Assembly: GCA_951213105.1 (NCBI GenBank)
Contig: OX578146.1
Location: forward strand, 57,500,569 to 57,564,568
Source of the DNA: Amaurobius ferox
Taxonomy: Eukaryota; Arthropoda; Arachnida; Araneae; Amaurobiidae
Length of the DNA: 64,000 nt
Direction: 5' to 3'
Shown here: piece after piece, positions 33,920 to 44,661 of the stretch
Layout of the letters: every line of letters begins with the position of its first letter
Numbering within the stretch: position 1 is the stretch's first letter
The notes under the pieces: model-generated
Told to the model about the DNA's origin: nothing
Seen by the model: the letters and a program-made list of their open reading frames with translations, nothing else
The model's database searches: none
Translations under genes and position numbers: made by a program

Positions 33920-34333
33920 ACAACCACAGCAACCTAGGCCAACGGCCGTACCGTGCTGAAAACACCGGTTCTCGTTAGATCACCGAAGTCAAGCAGCATC
34001 GGGCGCGGTTAGTACTTGGTGGGTGACCACCTCGGAACGCCGCGTGCTGTTGGCCATCTCGGGTGCGGTATCCCCGTGGTTTGCGCGCTAGATTTGCACG
34101 CTGCCACAAATTCCGCCGTGTTCATGCGGAGTACGATCACGTTAAACATGTGGGTCCGTAAGTCCTTCCGAGAGGTTGGTGGTAGGGGAAGGAGGGTACG
34201 GTCCCTGTGGATGCCTCCCCCACTGGGTTCCGGTCTAAATTGGGTGGCACTTCCCGGCCGTCCATACAGTTACCTTACACCTTTCTAGTAGGTCGGACGG
34301 TCTGGGTCTCAACAACAACAACCACAGCAACCT
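33920..34333 (+). mobile_element. Composite 5S rRNA-tRNA SINE, full copy, with 16-bp TSD
   Basis: The target duplication ACAACCACAGCAACCT lies at 33920-33935 and 34318-34333, with no mismatch. Between the copies lie a nearly full-length 5S rRNA-like segment (33938-34054), then the SINE family 1 tRNA remnant and body, then a CAA-rich tail. Because the duplication encloses both modules, the whole was inserted as one retrotransposed unit. Box B of the tRNA part is missing, so transcription would rely on the 5S internal promoter. Confidence 0.92.
33938..34054 (+). pseudogene. 5S rRNA-derived module of the SINE
   Basis: 117 nt. It begins GCCAACGGCCGTACC and ends CGCGTGCTGTTGGC, with the conserved 5S blocks GATCACCGAAGTCAAGCAGC (box A/IE region), GGTTAGTACTTGG and GTGACCACC (box C region). 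It differs from a functional 5S at several positions (for example one base missing in TTGGTGGGTGACC) and is fused to a SINE, so it is not an rRNA gene. Confidence 0.92.
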
Positions 34334-35333
34334 CACCTCGCAAGATGAGATACTCGAAAATTGCCCAAAGGTGAGGAACTTCCTAAACAAATTAAACAAG
34401 CGAATTGCGGCGGCGGGGGAGAACACCAAATCACTGAACGAGATGAACTCGACACAGTCCATCCCTAACCAGCAATGCGAAAAAGAAAAAGAAAGTTATA
34501 TGGATTATGAACGCAAATCGAACTCAAATGACCAAATGGACAAAAATGACTACCCGTCCCAGATGCACGAATAAGAAAGCCCTATCGACAATCCGAAATC
34601 AGAGCAGCGAGCTGAACCACACATGCACGAGGATGGAGAAATGTTAAGCTACGAATGTTCCAGTTCCTTCTCCATCGCGATCCTTAAAATCAGCGATAAC
34701 ACTAAAACCCAAAACGTTGACTTATTAAAGTGGAAAGGGCATGTGAAAAACCAGGTAATGAATCATATAAACGACAGGATGGAACATGTGGAAACATCGA
34801 ACCCCCCATGCAGTGAACAGAAATGTAGAAACATAACCATAAACTTTGAAACCACTGAATTGAGTAGGGAACACGACCCAAGCATACAGAAAAAACACCT
34901 GTACGAACACAAATTATCTACCTGTCCAAGCAAGACACAAGCGAAAAGAGGTGACCCTCATGCCTCCCGTCCTCAGTCATTCTCCTGGAACAACCACAGC
35001 CAAAGACGTGGATTCTGACTCCACAACTGATGCAGACCCCGATACATCACCCAGATACAGAAAGGCGACTGCAACAGAAGAAGAAAATGTAAGTGAAGTC
35101 GCGCATGTTTGTACGGGAATCCAGTACATTGCTGTTGCTGGAAAATTAAAAGACCTGGCAATACGAGCAACCCGTAGTGGCGATCTCTCCGTAGATCCCA
35201 TGCCGTGGGTTCCAGCCAACTCCAGAAAGTGCAAATTGGTGAGACGATTCGTGTCGGCCTCTATTCTTAATGGTTTGACACCTTTCTTATTGACTCCTGA
35301 ACGCGTTTTTTTACGGTAAAAGCCACAATGCAA

Positions 35334-35590
35334 ATTTGTTCGGCTTCTGTCTCACGAGATATTAATTTAATGTTAATTACATTTTGATGAAGATTTTCCA
35401 TTTGTGTATAAATAATTCATTCGCTGTGGACCCATAAGTTGGTAAAGAGCGTCCAATTTCGATTTACGTGGTGCAAATTCAAAGCCAAAATCATTTCTCT
35501 GTTGACCTCGTATACCATTATTTCACAGTGAAAGAAGCTTTATGTAAGGACATGCATGTGATGTCCACATGATTTTTTATATATTTATTT
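35334..35590. other. Unassigned gap
   Basis: No gene recognised. Confidence 0.4.
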
Positions 35591-35596
35591 ATTCTA

Positions 35597-36107
35597 TTAT
35601 AGGGTCGTTCCATGTGAAATCCCCCAATTTTAAATTAATTGGTTGCTTAACCATTTTGTTAATTTTTTATATTTTCACCATAGGCGGTCTTGCTAGTGAT
35701 CTGCTCAAAAATATTTTTTTTTTTTATTATCTGCTGTTTATCTGTTCGGCAAAATTTCTAGTTACGATGGCGATATTTAAACCCATTAAAGTCCCAGTTA
35801 CCAAAATCTTATATATATATATATACATTTTCTGAAAGGCCAGAATCTCTACTTTAAGGCAGGGAAAACTAGAACATTTTATCTGTAATAGAAATCACCC
35901 AGCAACGTTTTTTCAAAACCCTTGTAAACACTCGTTTTTGCTTCCCGCAGTAACGAAAAATGAGCACAAATCCAAGATGGCAGCAGATAAAAAAAAAATA
36001 TATATTTTTGAGCATGTCACTAGCAAGACCACCTATGGAGAAAATATAAAAAATTAACAAAATGGTCAAGCAACCACCTCTGGGTGATTTGACATGGAAT
36101 GGCCCTA
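35597..36107. mobile_element. Fold-back MITE with ~140-bp inverted repeats
   Basis: The left arm (GGGTCGTTCCATGTGAAATC...CACCATAGGCGGTCTTGCTA...) recurs inverted on the right (GGGCCATTCCATGTCAAATC...CTCCATAGGTGGTCTTGCTA...). Arms of about 140 bp surround about 230 bp of non-coding sequence with a TA run. The terminal motif is widespread in arthropods. The superfamily is not assigned. Confidence 0.75.
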
Positions 36108-37059
36108 AAAAGAAAATTACGTAGAACGCCCTTGTGCCCCGCACTAGGGGGAAGGGGTAAGCTTGGGACTTGAAAGTCACGAAACAAAAGTAACCCTCCT
36201 CTCTCGCCGTTACACCTCGCAAATGAAAAGGGAGAAAGAGATAACGCATATAGATAGGGAAAAAAAAAAAAAAACGCGTATCTAGCCGGTCGCGCCTGTA
36301 CTGCGTTACGAAAAATAACGAGATTTGACCACTTGTCGAATCACCCACCACTCGCTGCCTTAGTTGTTCAATGTATTTAAACCAATTGTGAAAGCATTGA
36401 ACTCAGTGTTTCTTTCAAGACATTTTGACCTGGGTGGGCTGGAAGGGGGAGGGGCAAGTGAATCATTAGGAAGGATCAAGACTTATTATTTCCCTATATA
36501 AATATATGTATATGCTGCCCCATAAATAAAAACTCGGTTAACATAAAATATCTCCGGAGGAGGAGGGGGCGAATAATCGTCTCCGGATGTTTTCGCCCCC
36601 CCCCGTATATATGCCTATAAGAAACACTGATTGAGCTCGGCGCCCCAGGTTGTAGCTATAGAAGCTATCGAACGTGTGTTGCGTGTTTCATTTTTGTATC
36701 ACCCAGACGTAGTTCCACGTAAATACAATGCAGCATAGTATAACTATTCTATATTCTTCTTCATTTTTCTATTCTAGTGCAGATTATGGTAGAAGAAGAG
36801 CTATGGGATATGAATGTATGAGAAAGATTAGTGGCGTCAATACATTTGCCACTATCAATGCATTTATTTTGAATAAAACATGCAATATATTTCTTATATG
36901 TTCGCATTCTTGATTTCCTTTCTAATGAAATGAAAACTTTGTTACAGTACATACATGCAGCTGTAATAATTATTTCATAGTATTACTTCTGTCGAACAAC
37001 GTAATGTATGGCAATTACTCCAATCACTAAACGCATTAAATGATTTACATATCGAACAA
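36108..37059. other. Unassigned stretch
   Basis: Mixed composition with C-rich and A-rich tracts (for example a C-run near 36595). No gene recognised. Confidence 0.4.
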
Positions 37060-37160
37060 GCTGGCGCTAATTAAATCAGCGAATACCGGCGGTTACAATC
37101 AAATTAAAATCAAATGGCTAATTAAACAGCAGCTTTCGCTAATTGCCTGTAATTGTTACT
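37060..37160. promoter_or_regulatory. Candidate regulatory cluster of homeodomain-type sites
   Basis: GCTAATTA at 37066-37073 and 37117-37124, GCTAATTG at 37138-37145 and TAATTG at 37150-37155, within 90 bp of otherwise non-repetitive sequence. Such TAAT cores are common by chance in AT-rich DNA; the shared GCTAATT context is the only unusual point. Confidence 0.2.
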
Positions 37161-38126
37161 AGCAAAACGTGTCGACACATATGTATTACGTGTATTGTGA
37201 AAACATGAGTGGGAAAAGCCGCTGAATACATATTAAATTATGTATCTGTGCTTTTTGATAATTAGTTGCTGTCATAGCTTTTTTTTTTTCAGGAACAGCC
37301 GTGATTTTGCTGAGTTCAATATCAATAATCCTGAATTACGAAATTTGAACATATTTGCTATTTGTAACATGTATCTCAAACACTCCGTTCTTTTGTTGGA
37401 TTAATATTATAAAATAATACATTATCAGTAGTGGAATATCTAGAGAATAAATTTCCATTCGACTTTTTTATAAATTCATGCTCTGTAGTGTCTAGTTTTC
37501 CTTGTAACACAATTATTATCAAATTGAAGAAATATGAATTTATTTTAGATTTTGTATCCAAGTTTTATCTGTCTTTCGACTAAATGTTTCACAGGATTAA
37601 TTGTGCAGAACATGTTGGAATAATTGCTGCGCCGGCTCAACATCTTTTCTGTCCGCATCGTTAGACGATAACTTTTTTAAAACATAACCACTGTACGATA
37701 TATTGAGGGGACAATTTACTCTATACCCTATGCAATTGGGGTATATTGAGTAAATAGATGTTTGCCAGGCCAAGTGCTTGGCTGAAAGTTGTCGGATAAA
37801 AACTGCGAATTCTGCAACGCCCTTTTAATATTTATATTCCACCAATTACTCCTTCGAAACTTAGCCGATTATTATGTAATCGGATTAAGGGCTGTAAATT
37901 CATGTTTTACAGGATGAGTTAGTTATTTAACGTAATCAGACAAATATGTTCCCTCTTACAGATAATTATTTTCCGACGATAACTTCACTGAAACATAACT
38001 TAATATATTGAAATTTGAATATGTGATTTTCCTGATGTGATGTATTTAATTATTTGTTTTCCAAAAGATCACATTGACATAATTTTTTATTTTAATATGA
38101 ATCCTAAACGCAGCAATTAATTTTAT
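37161..38126. other. Unassigned AT-rich stretch
   Basis: No gene or repeat family recognised. Confidence 0.4.
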
Positions 38127-39434
38127 AACATTCTACAACATAATTGAAAAGTGTTTATGAATCTGTTCATTCTGTCGGCCTGTCTGTCTGTCTGTCTGTC
38201 CGTTAGCACGATAACTGCCGTAAAAATGACTTCATTAAAATGATATTGTAGTATGTTGTTCAGACTGTCTGTGGAACTTATGGGAATATAAATGAATAAT
38301 ATCACCTAATTAGTTTTGGATTGAACCCGGGTTGAAGAAATGAAGTACATGGAACCCTATGGGACCCAATTTTTCAAACATTTTTTAAGCAAATTTAAAA
38401 TTCACAAATTCCTTCGAAAGTTTCATGAAATATTCAAATTATCCCATAAAATATATAAAAAAAATTTCAGCAAAATATATTCAGTAGTTTTTAAAATAAA
38501 AATTAAAATAATAATTACACCCTTTATAAGGGAGATCACGTGACAATTATATGAAGATATCACGTGACTCACTTCAAAATAAAATATGGCATCCATCTTC
38601 TATCAAAATCTTGATATTTAAAGTTCTTTTTAATTCACATTTAGTGTTGTATCCGTCCTAAAACCGCTTTATTTTTGCTTAAATTCTGTGCATCAATGTT
38701 CTGAAACAAAGCAATTACAATATATTTGAGTTTAAATGGTCATCCAAATTTGATTATTTCTACAACAAAACCTACTTTTCACTTATGGAAAAGATAAACA
38801 CCAAAATACGTAGAATGAGTTGTATAAGAATTGCTGCATTTCTTTAACGCAAAATTATTTAGCCCATGGAGTCTGCAATATAGCCGATATGAATGAAACA
38901 ATCATTGATTTTACAGAGAAACAAATGATTTTTTAATGAAGTTTTGAGCATAGAGTTAAATTACTTGCATCTCCATGGTTTTAAGTTTTAAATAAAATTA
39001 AATATTATAGCATTGTGATGAATGCAATGAATGGAAAAATGTTTTTGAATGAAATGCAGTTTTTATTTAAAGAGCCAGCCGCGTTATAATTCGATGACTT
39101 CCTTTGAAAAAGTTCATTTGCTTTCGATGAAGTTTTCAAATATAATAAATTATTGTAGCATTGTGATAATTTTTAAAATATTACCAAGGAATGTATCGCA
39201 TTTTAGAGATGTTTAAACCAGGCAATATTTATTTCAATACCGTCATTTGAATGAAATTCTTTTTTTTCCGTGAAGTTTTAAGTTTTCAAATATAGTACAT
39301 TAATGTATTATTGCGGTAATTTAAAAAATATTACCGAGGAATATATCGCATTTTAGAGATGTTTAAATAAAATTGCATTGAAGTTGGACAGTTTTTCATA
39401 ATCAATGCTTTATGCATGATTGATCTTTCTTGTT
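38127..39434 (+). mobile_element. Helentron-like family B, copy 1
   Basis: The 5' end has AACATTCTACAACATAATTG and AAAAGTGTTT. A (TGTC)n run with CCGTTAGCACGATAACTGCC follows. The 3' end has GGACAG/AAGTTGG-type subterminal sequence, a hairpin (ATCAATGCTTTATGCATGAT) and TGATCTTTCTTGTT. There is no coding capacity. The architecture (5' terminal repeat matching a 3' subterminal repeat in inverse, GTCT microsatellite, 3' stem-loop, TT ends) is that described for Helentron-derived HINE/DINE elements. Confidence 0.6.
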
Positions 39435-40748
39435 AACACTTTACAACAAAGTTGAAAAGTGTTTATGACTTTGTTCATTCTGTCTCTCTGTCTGTCTGTC
39501 TGTCTGTCTGTCCGTTAGCACGATAACTGCCGTAAAAATGACTTAATCAAAATGAAATTTTAGTATGTTGTTCAGACGGTCTATAGGACCTATGGGAATA
39601 TAAATGAATAATATCACACAATTAGTTTTGGATTGAACCCGGGTTGAAAAAATGGAATACATTGAGCCCTATGGGACCTAATTTTTCAAGCATTTTTTAA
39701 GAGGATTTAAAATTCACAAATTGCTTCGAAAATTTTAGACAATATTCAAATTGTTCCATAAAATATATAAAAAAAATTCAGCGAAATATATTCGGTAGTT
39801 TTTTAAATAAAAATTAAAATAATAATAACACCTCTTATATGAAGCGATCACGTGTCCATGATATGAAACGATCACATGACCCACTTCAAAATGATATATG
39901 GCATCCATCTTGTCTCAAAATCGTGATTTTTAAAGTTCTTTCTAATTCATATTGAGTGTTGTATCCATCCTAAAGCTACTTTATTTTGCCCTAAATTATG
40001 TGCATCTACATACTTTAACAACGCAATGACAATATATTTCAGTTTAAATGCTCATACAAATTTGATTATTTCTACTATTAAGCTTATTTTTCACCCATGT
40101 AAAATGTAAACAGCAAAATATGTAGAATGAGTTGTATTAGAATCGCTGTAATTCTTTAACACAAAATCATTTAGTCCATGGAGTCTGCATGGCTGATATG
40201 AATGAAATATTCATTGATTTAAAAAGAGAAGGACGATAATTTTCGATGAAGTTTTACGCATAGAGTTTTACTTACTTGTAGCTCCATGGTCTTAATTTTT
40301 AAATAATATAAATTATTATAGTATTGTGATGAATGACATGAATGGGGGAATTATTTATGAATGAAATGTTGCTTTTATAGAGAGAGCCAGGCGTGTTATT
40401 TTTTCTATGACGTCATTTGAATGGATTTCAGTTGTTTTCGATGAAGTTTTCAAATATAATAAATTATCGTAGTATTATGATAATTCTAAACTTATTACCG
40501 AGGAATGTATCACATTTTAGAGATGTTTAAACCAGGCAATTTATATTTTAATGCCGTCATTTGAATGAAGTTAATTTTTTTCGATGAAGGTTTAAGGTTT
40601 CAAATATAATAAATTAATGTAGTATTGTGATAAGTTTTAAAATATTACCGAGGAATGTATTGCATTTTAGACATGTTTAAATAAAATTGCATTGAAGTTG
40701 GAAAGTGTTTCATAATCAATGCTTTAAGCATGATTGATCTTTCTTGTT
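39435..40748 (+). mobile_element. Helentron-like family B, copy 2 (tandem)
   Basis: Follows copy 1 without a gap. The 5' end AACACTTTACAACAAAGTTG plus AAAAGTGTT forms its own inverted pair (AACACTTT/AAAGTGTT). (GTCT)n lies at 39480-39511. The 3' end has AAGTTGGAAAGTGTTTC, the hairpin ATCAATGCTTTAAGCATGAT and CTTTCTTGTT. About 1.31 kb, very similar to copy 1 throughout. Confidence 0.65.
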
Positions 40749-42745
40749 TTTATTTGGTGTAGACAAAACTCTCGTTATAGATTAATTTTTCAGAGATTGT
40801 GAAATACAGCTGACTCATTAACGGTTACACTATTCCCACAGTAACTCCGTTAATTCCAACGTGCTGTGTAGAAAAATTCTTAATTACATTATTTTGTATT
40901 TAACTTCCATGAAAAGTATTTTCTTTTTTATTCATAAAATAAAAAAAAATCCAAATTTCTATTAATTTATAAATTAATATTTTTTAAAATAAACTATTCC
41001 CAAGCTAGTTGTAAATAGATTATATTTTTCCAATGTTGTTAGGGCGACAACTCTGATAATATCTTCGTCGCTAAGTAACGGATTTTTATGAAAATTTCTC
41101 AAAATTGCGGCGGTTTCAGCATTACGACAACATTTCGAATTTAAAACAATTTGAATAAAAAATAATTCGAATTTTTAAAAAATCAATTCAAGGTGTCTCG
41201 TGGTCGAATCGACCAATGTTATAATTACAAATTACTATTCGAGTTATGAATTACTTAGATTAGCGCTTTTAAAATTGCATTCAGCGCAACTCTTAAGTTC
41301 CGTGACGATATTCCAGGGGTTCCCTGATGTGATAGTTTTGTGTAAATATATTGAACTTGTTTTTTAAATTATAAATTAACTGACGGGTGGCTCAACTTGA
41401 TCTTCACATACCTTAAATATTTTTTTTTCATATTTTACAAGAAAAATTATGAAAAATCGGTATCGTGGGTCTAAATGATAGCAACTGTAACGAGTTATCC
41501 TTCACTTTAAAGAGCTTTAAAAATATTTCGATTGGTGCCATGCTTTACAATGTACACTCTGGGAGGTAACGCCCCCCCCCCTATTTTTTACAACAATGAT
41601 TGAAACTATGAAGTCTCGTGATGTTTGAGCCATAAATGAAAAACCTTTTATGTAGGATTATGTCAAAATGTGTCCTAAGCTGCCATGTTAAAAATATATA
41701 AAATTTCGAAATTTTCGCTCGAATTTAAAAATATTCTATCTAGTTCTAGATTATTTGGTGACAAAGTTGGGTATAAAGTTTGGTGAAAACCCATTAATTT
41801 TTGTGGCTGCTGTTGTGTAAACAATAAATCGACATCATACAGACAGACCGACATCACTCCAAACATAGTCAAAACGTGTTCAAGAGGTTTTAAAACATAT
41901 AATGGCATCAGAATCTCGAATTCGAATATTTTCTCGAAAACAGTACTTTCTCTATGCTATACATAGCAGGAGAAAATAAAAATGAAAAAGTGAGTGCAAG
42001 TGACGTGTAACACCCCCCCCCCCCTCTCCAGCAGTGAGTACAAGTGAGTTACAAGTGAAATGCAACACCCCCTCTTTATGTTACAGAATTATAATCAGTG
42101 TATTTTAAACCTCCAAATTTAATATTGTATTGAATTTTGACTGTACATATCTGAAATACATATTTCACTATTTTTAAAAAATATAAAAATCTATAGCTTT
42201 GGATCCAAATTTGAAAGCATTTTATATGTATAAGTCATTCAGATGTTTTCATCATAACCTTCATATTATAAAATATTGTAATAGAATTTCTCTTTGACAA
42301 AATAGAACATCTGGGAAAATTCTATTGAACACTTCTGTTATTCTACGGCAAACAAATGATATCTCTCCTACAAGCGACGTATATTCGGAAGAAAAGAATT
42401 CTAAGACGCAATAGATTCAATCACACAGCTTAGATGGTTTCTTAGGAATTCAAATATATTCTTGGAATCCATTCGATTTCTCGCCAAATACATAGAATAA
42501 TATTCTTGGAATATATAGAATAATACCAGTTCTTGGAGTTGCTCTGTGATTTGCGTTGAGCGAATATTTTTGTAGGGTTGTTGAGTACATATGTGGGATA
42601 GGAAATATAGAATGGAAGACAATATGATGTTGGTAATTAGCATACTTTTGCATATAAGTGTATGTAGAATCATATATAGTTTAGTAGAATCATATATAAT
42701 TTCGTATTTATTCTTGGGATTTTATGCAATTTCCTATTATTGTTT
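40749..42745. other. Unassigned stretch with poly-C tracts
   Basis: No gene recognised. C-runs lie at about 41570-41581 and 42009-42022, the latter followed by 'gagtacaagtgagttacaag'-type short repeats. Confidence 0.4.
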
Positions 42746-42749
42746 TAAC

Positions 42750-44173
42750 AAACTGATATCTATTTATACAAAATTGAAAATCTGTCTGCCTGTATGTCTG
42801 TCTGTTTGTCCCGTCATCACTAGAGAACGGCTGAACCGAATTTGATGAAATTTGGTGGGTAACCTGAAAATAGTCTCACTTAAAATTTAGTCTATGTTTG
42901 GAGTTCCTACGATCAGTGGTTCTCGAGATATTAGTCAAAAACGAAATTTTCATTTGTCTCATCATCACGGGAGAACGGCTGAACCGAATTTGATGAAATT
43001 TTGTAGATAGCCTTGAAATAGACCCCCATAAATTTAGCCTAAGTTTCAAGTATCTAAGACCAGGGGTTGTTGAGATATTATTGAAAAACGAAACTTTTTC
43101 CTAGGAGTTCCACTCTCCAACTCCTTGGTTTATCCAAACGAAAAGCTGGAAAATCGTTTGAAAGTGAATTAAAATTTAATCTCAGAGTTTGATGGGAGAT
43201 TTTTTGCGCTAATTAGTCACTTTCTGAAAACATGAATTGTTTGAAATATGATTTAAATGGGAAATCTATCTCCATGGTTCATTTTAAACAAGCTTTTACT
43301 GAACAATGAAAAGTATAAAGAAATCAAAATGGTTATTTAATTTCGCAGTTTATGAGGAAGATTCTATCTTTTATCATGTTACTCAGAAACGCAATTAAAT
43401 TAAATTTGCCTGTTAATTTTAATAATTATTTTTTCGATTTGAATAATAAATAAATGGATATAAAAATATATTTTAGAAAAGAGCGATTTTATCTTTCGTA
43501 CAGCATTTTTGACTGGATAATATCAATTACGGTCTTCAGGTTTAAACGTTATTATTATTGATATTTTCGGGGATTATTGATTCAGGGATTACTGATATTT
43601 TTAAGTTATTATGCAATTGTTCTATTATGACAAAAATTGTTTAAACTCATATATTGTACGTTGTACGAGTAATCTCCTACAAATACACGGGTATATATTT
43701 TAATCTGCGAGAATATAAGTAGTACAGGTATATTGGCATATGTTTTGATATATATTGGCATATAAAGAAATCAATTACGACCTTCTGGTATAAAAAGTAC
43801 GGGGATTATTGATATTTTCAATTTATTACGTCATCTCTCTTATTTTGACAAAGATTTTTGAGATTTATATTGTAATACAGATAATCGTCTATTAACACAA
43901 TGACATATTTTCTAATCTCCGACAATATAAGTAGTACGGGGTTTCATATATTGATTCAATTACTTTTTTTTAGTAAATTTGCTTATAAAAGGGGCCAGGA
44001 TGTTTTATTCTTCAGTTCTGCGCGTGAAGATAATTTTGCATAGTGAGAACATATATTCTTAAACTTTTCTTTAGGAGTAATAAATTTAATATTTTAACAG
44101 AATTTGCACATGATTGTGAATTATAAGTTTCTTTATATTATATACTCCGTACGAAGAATGGGTATGCTGCTAG
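42750..44173 (+). mobile_element. Helitron family C, copy on plus strand
   Basis: The 5' side has AAATTGAAAATCTGTCTG and a GTCT-rich run, then ATCACTAGAGAACGGCTGAA. The 3' end is TCCGTACGAAGAATGGGTAT, GCTG and CTAG (44170-44173) before T. About 1.4 kb, no Rep/helicase, so non-autonomous. Confidence 0.72.
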
Positions 44174-44179
44174 TATATA

Positions 44180-44661
44180 TATATGTATTAGTTATAATTT
44201 GTTGTCACAATGAATCAGAAAGAACGTTATTAAAACATTGTGTCAATAAAACGTATTTATTTATGAAATATGTAGAGTTAATCTGCAAAAGGTTGACCAT
44301 ACGTATTAAGATAATTTTTCGCACTTCAATTATATCGTTCACATACTGCAGTATGTAAAAGTGCCTAATCCCCCATCAAAGAGCCAAATATATTTTCTTC
44401 CCACTCTACATAGAAGCATGACATTTGATTTGTAAGTGAACTTTGATCTTTGAGACATGCGCTATGATGATTTTCTTAATAACGGTAAACACTCATTGCG
44501 ACATCATCCTTCCAGATGGTCAAGATCACTATTTCCGTCTGGTGTCAAAGTGTATTTCACTATGTCGTCCAATACCTCTCAGAATAAATGGATATACTGT
44601 TGCGGAGGGAAAATTTATTAATGAAAGTTAATGAATAACAACGTCTAGAAAGCCAACACAG
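44180..44661. other. Unassigned gap between Helitrons
   Basis: No coding or repeat signature. Confidence 0.4.

Larger units (their letters stand above)
33241..35333 (+). pseudogene. Degenerate coding-like region, unassigned (possibly a second retroelement N terminus)
   Basis: A string of plus-strand open pieces (33445-33978, 34371-34574, 34623-35018, 34951-35319) has the same A-rich, Asn/Ser/Glu-rich character as 28800-30060 but no recognisable domain. It carries the composite SINE at 33936-34317. It may be the tail of the R2-like element, the N terminus of another copy, or an unrelated ORF1. I cannot tell which. Confidence 0.35.

Noticed and set aside
33938..34054. Functional 5S rRNA gene
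   Set aside because: It carries changes from a standard 5S and lies inside a target duplication fused to a SINE.
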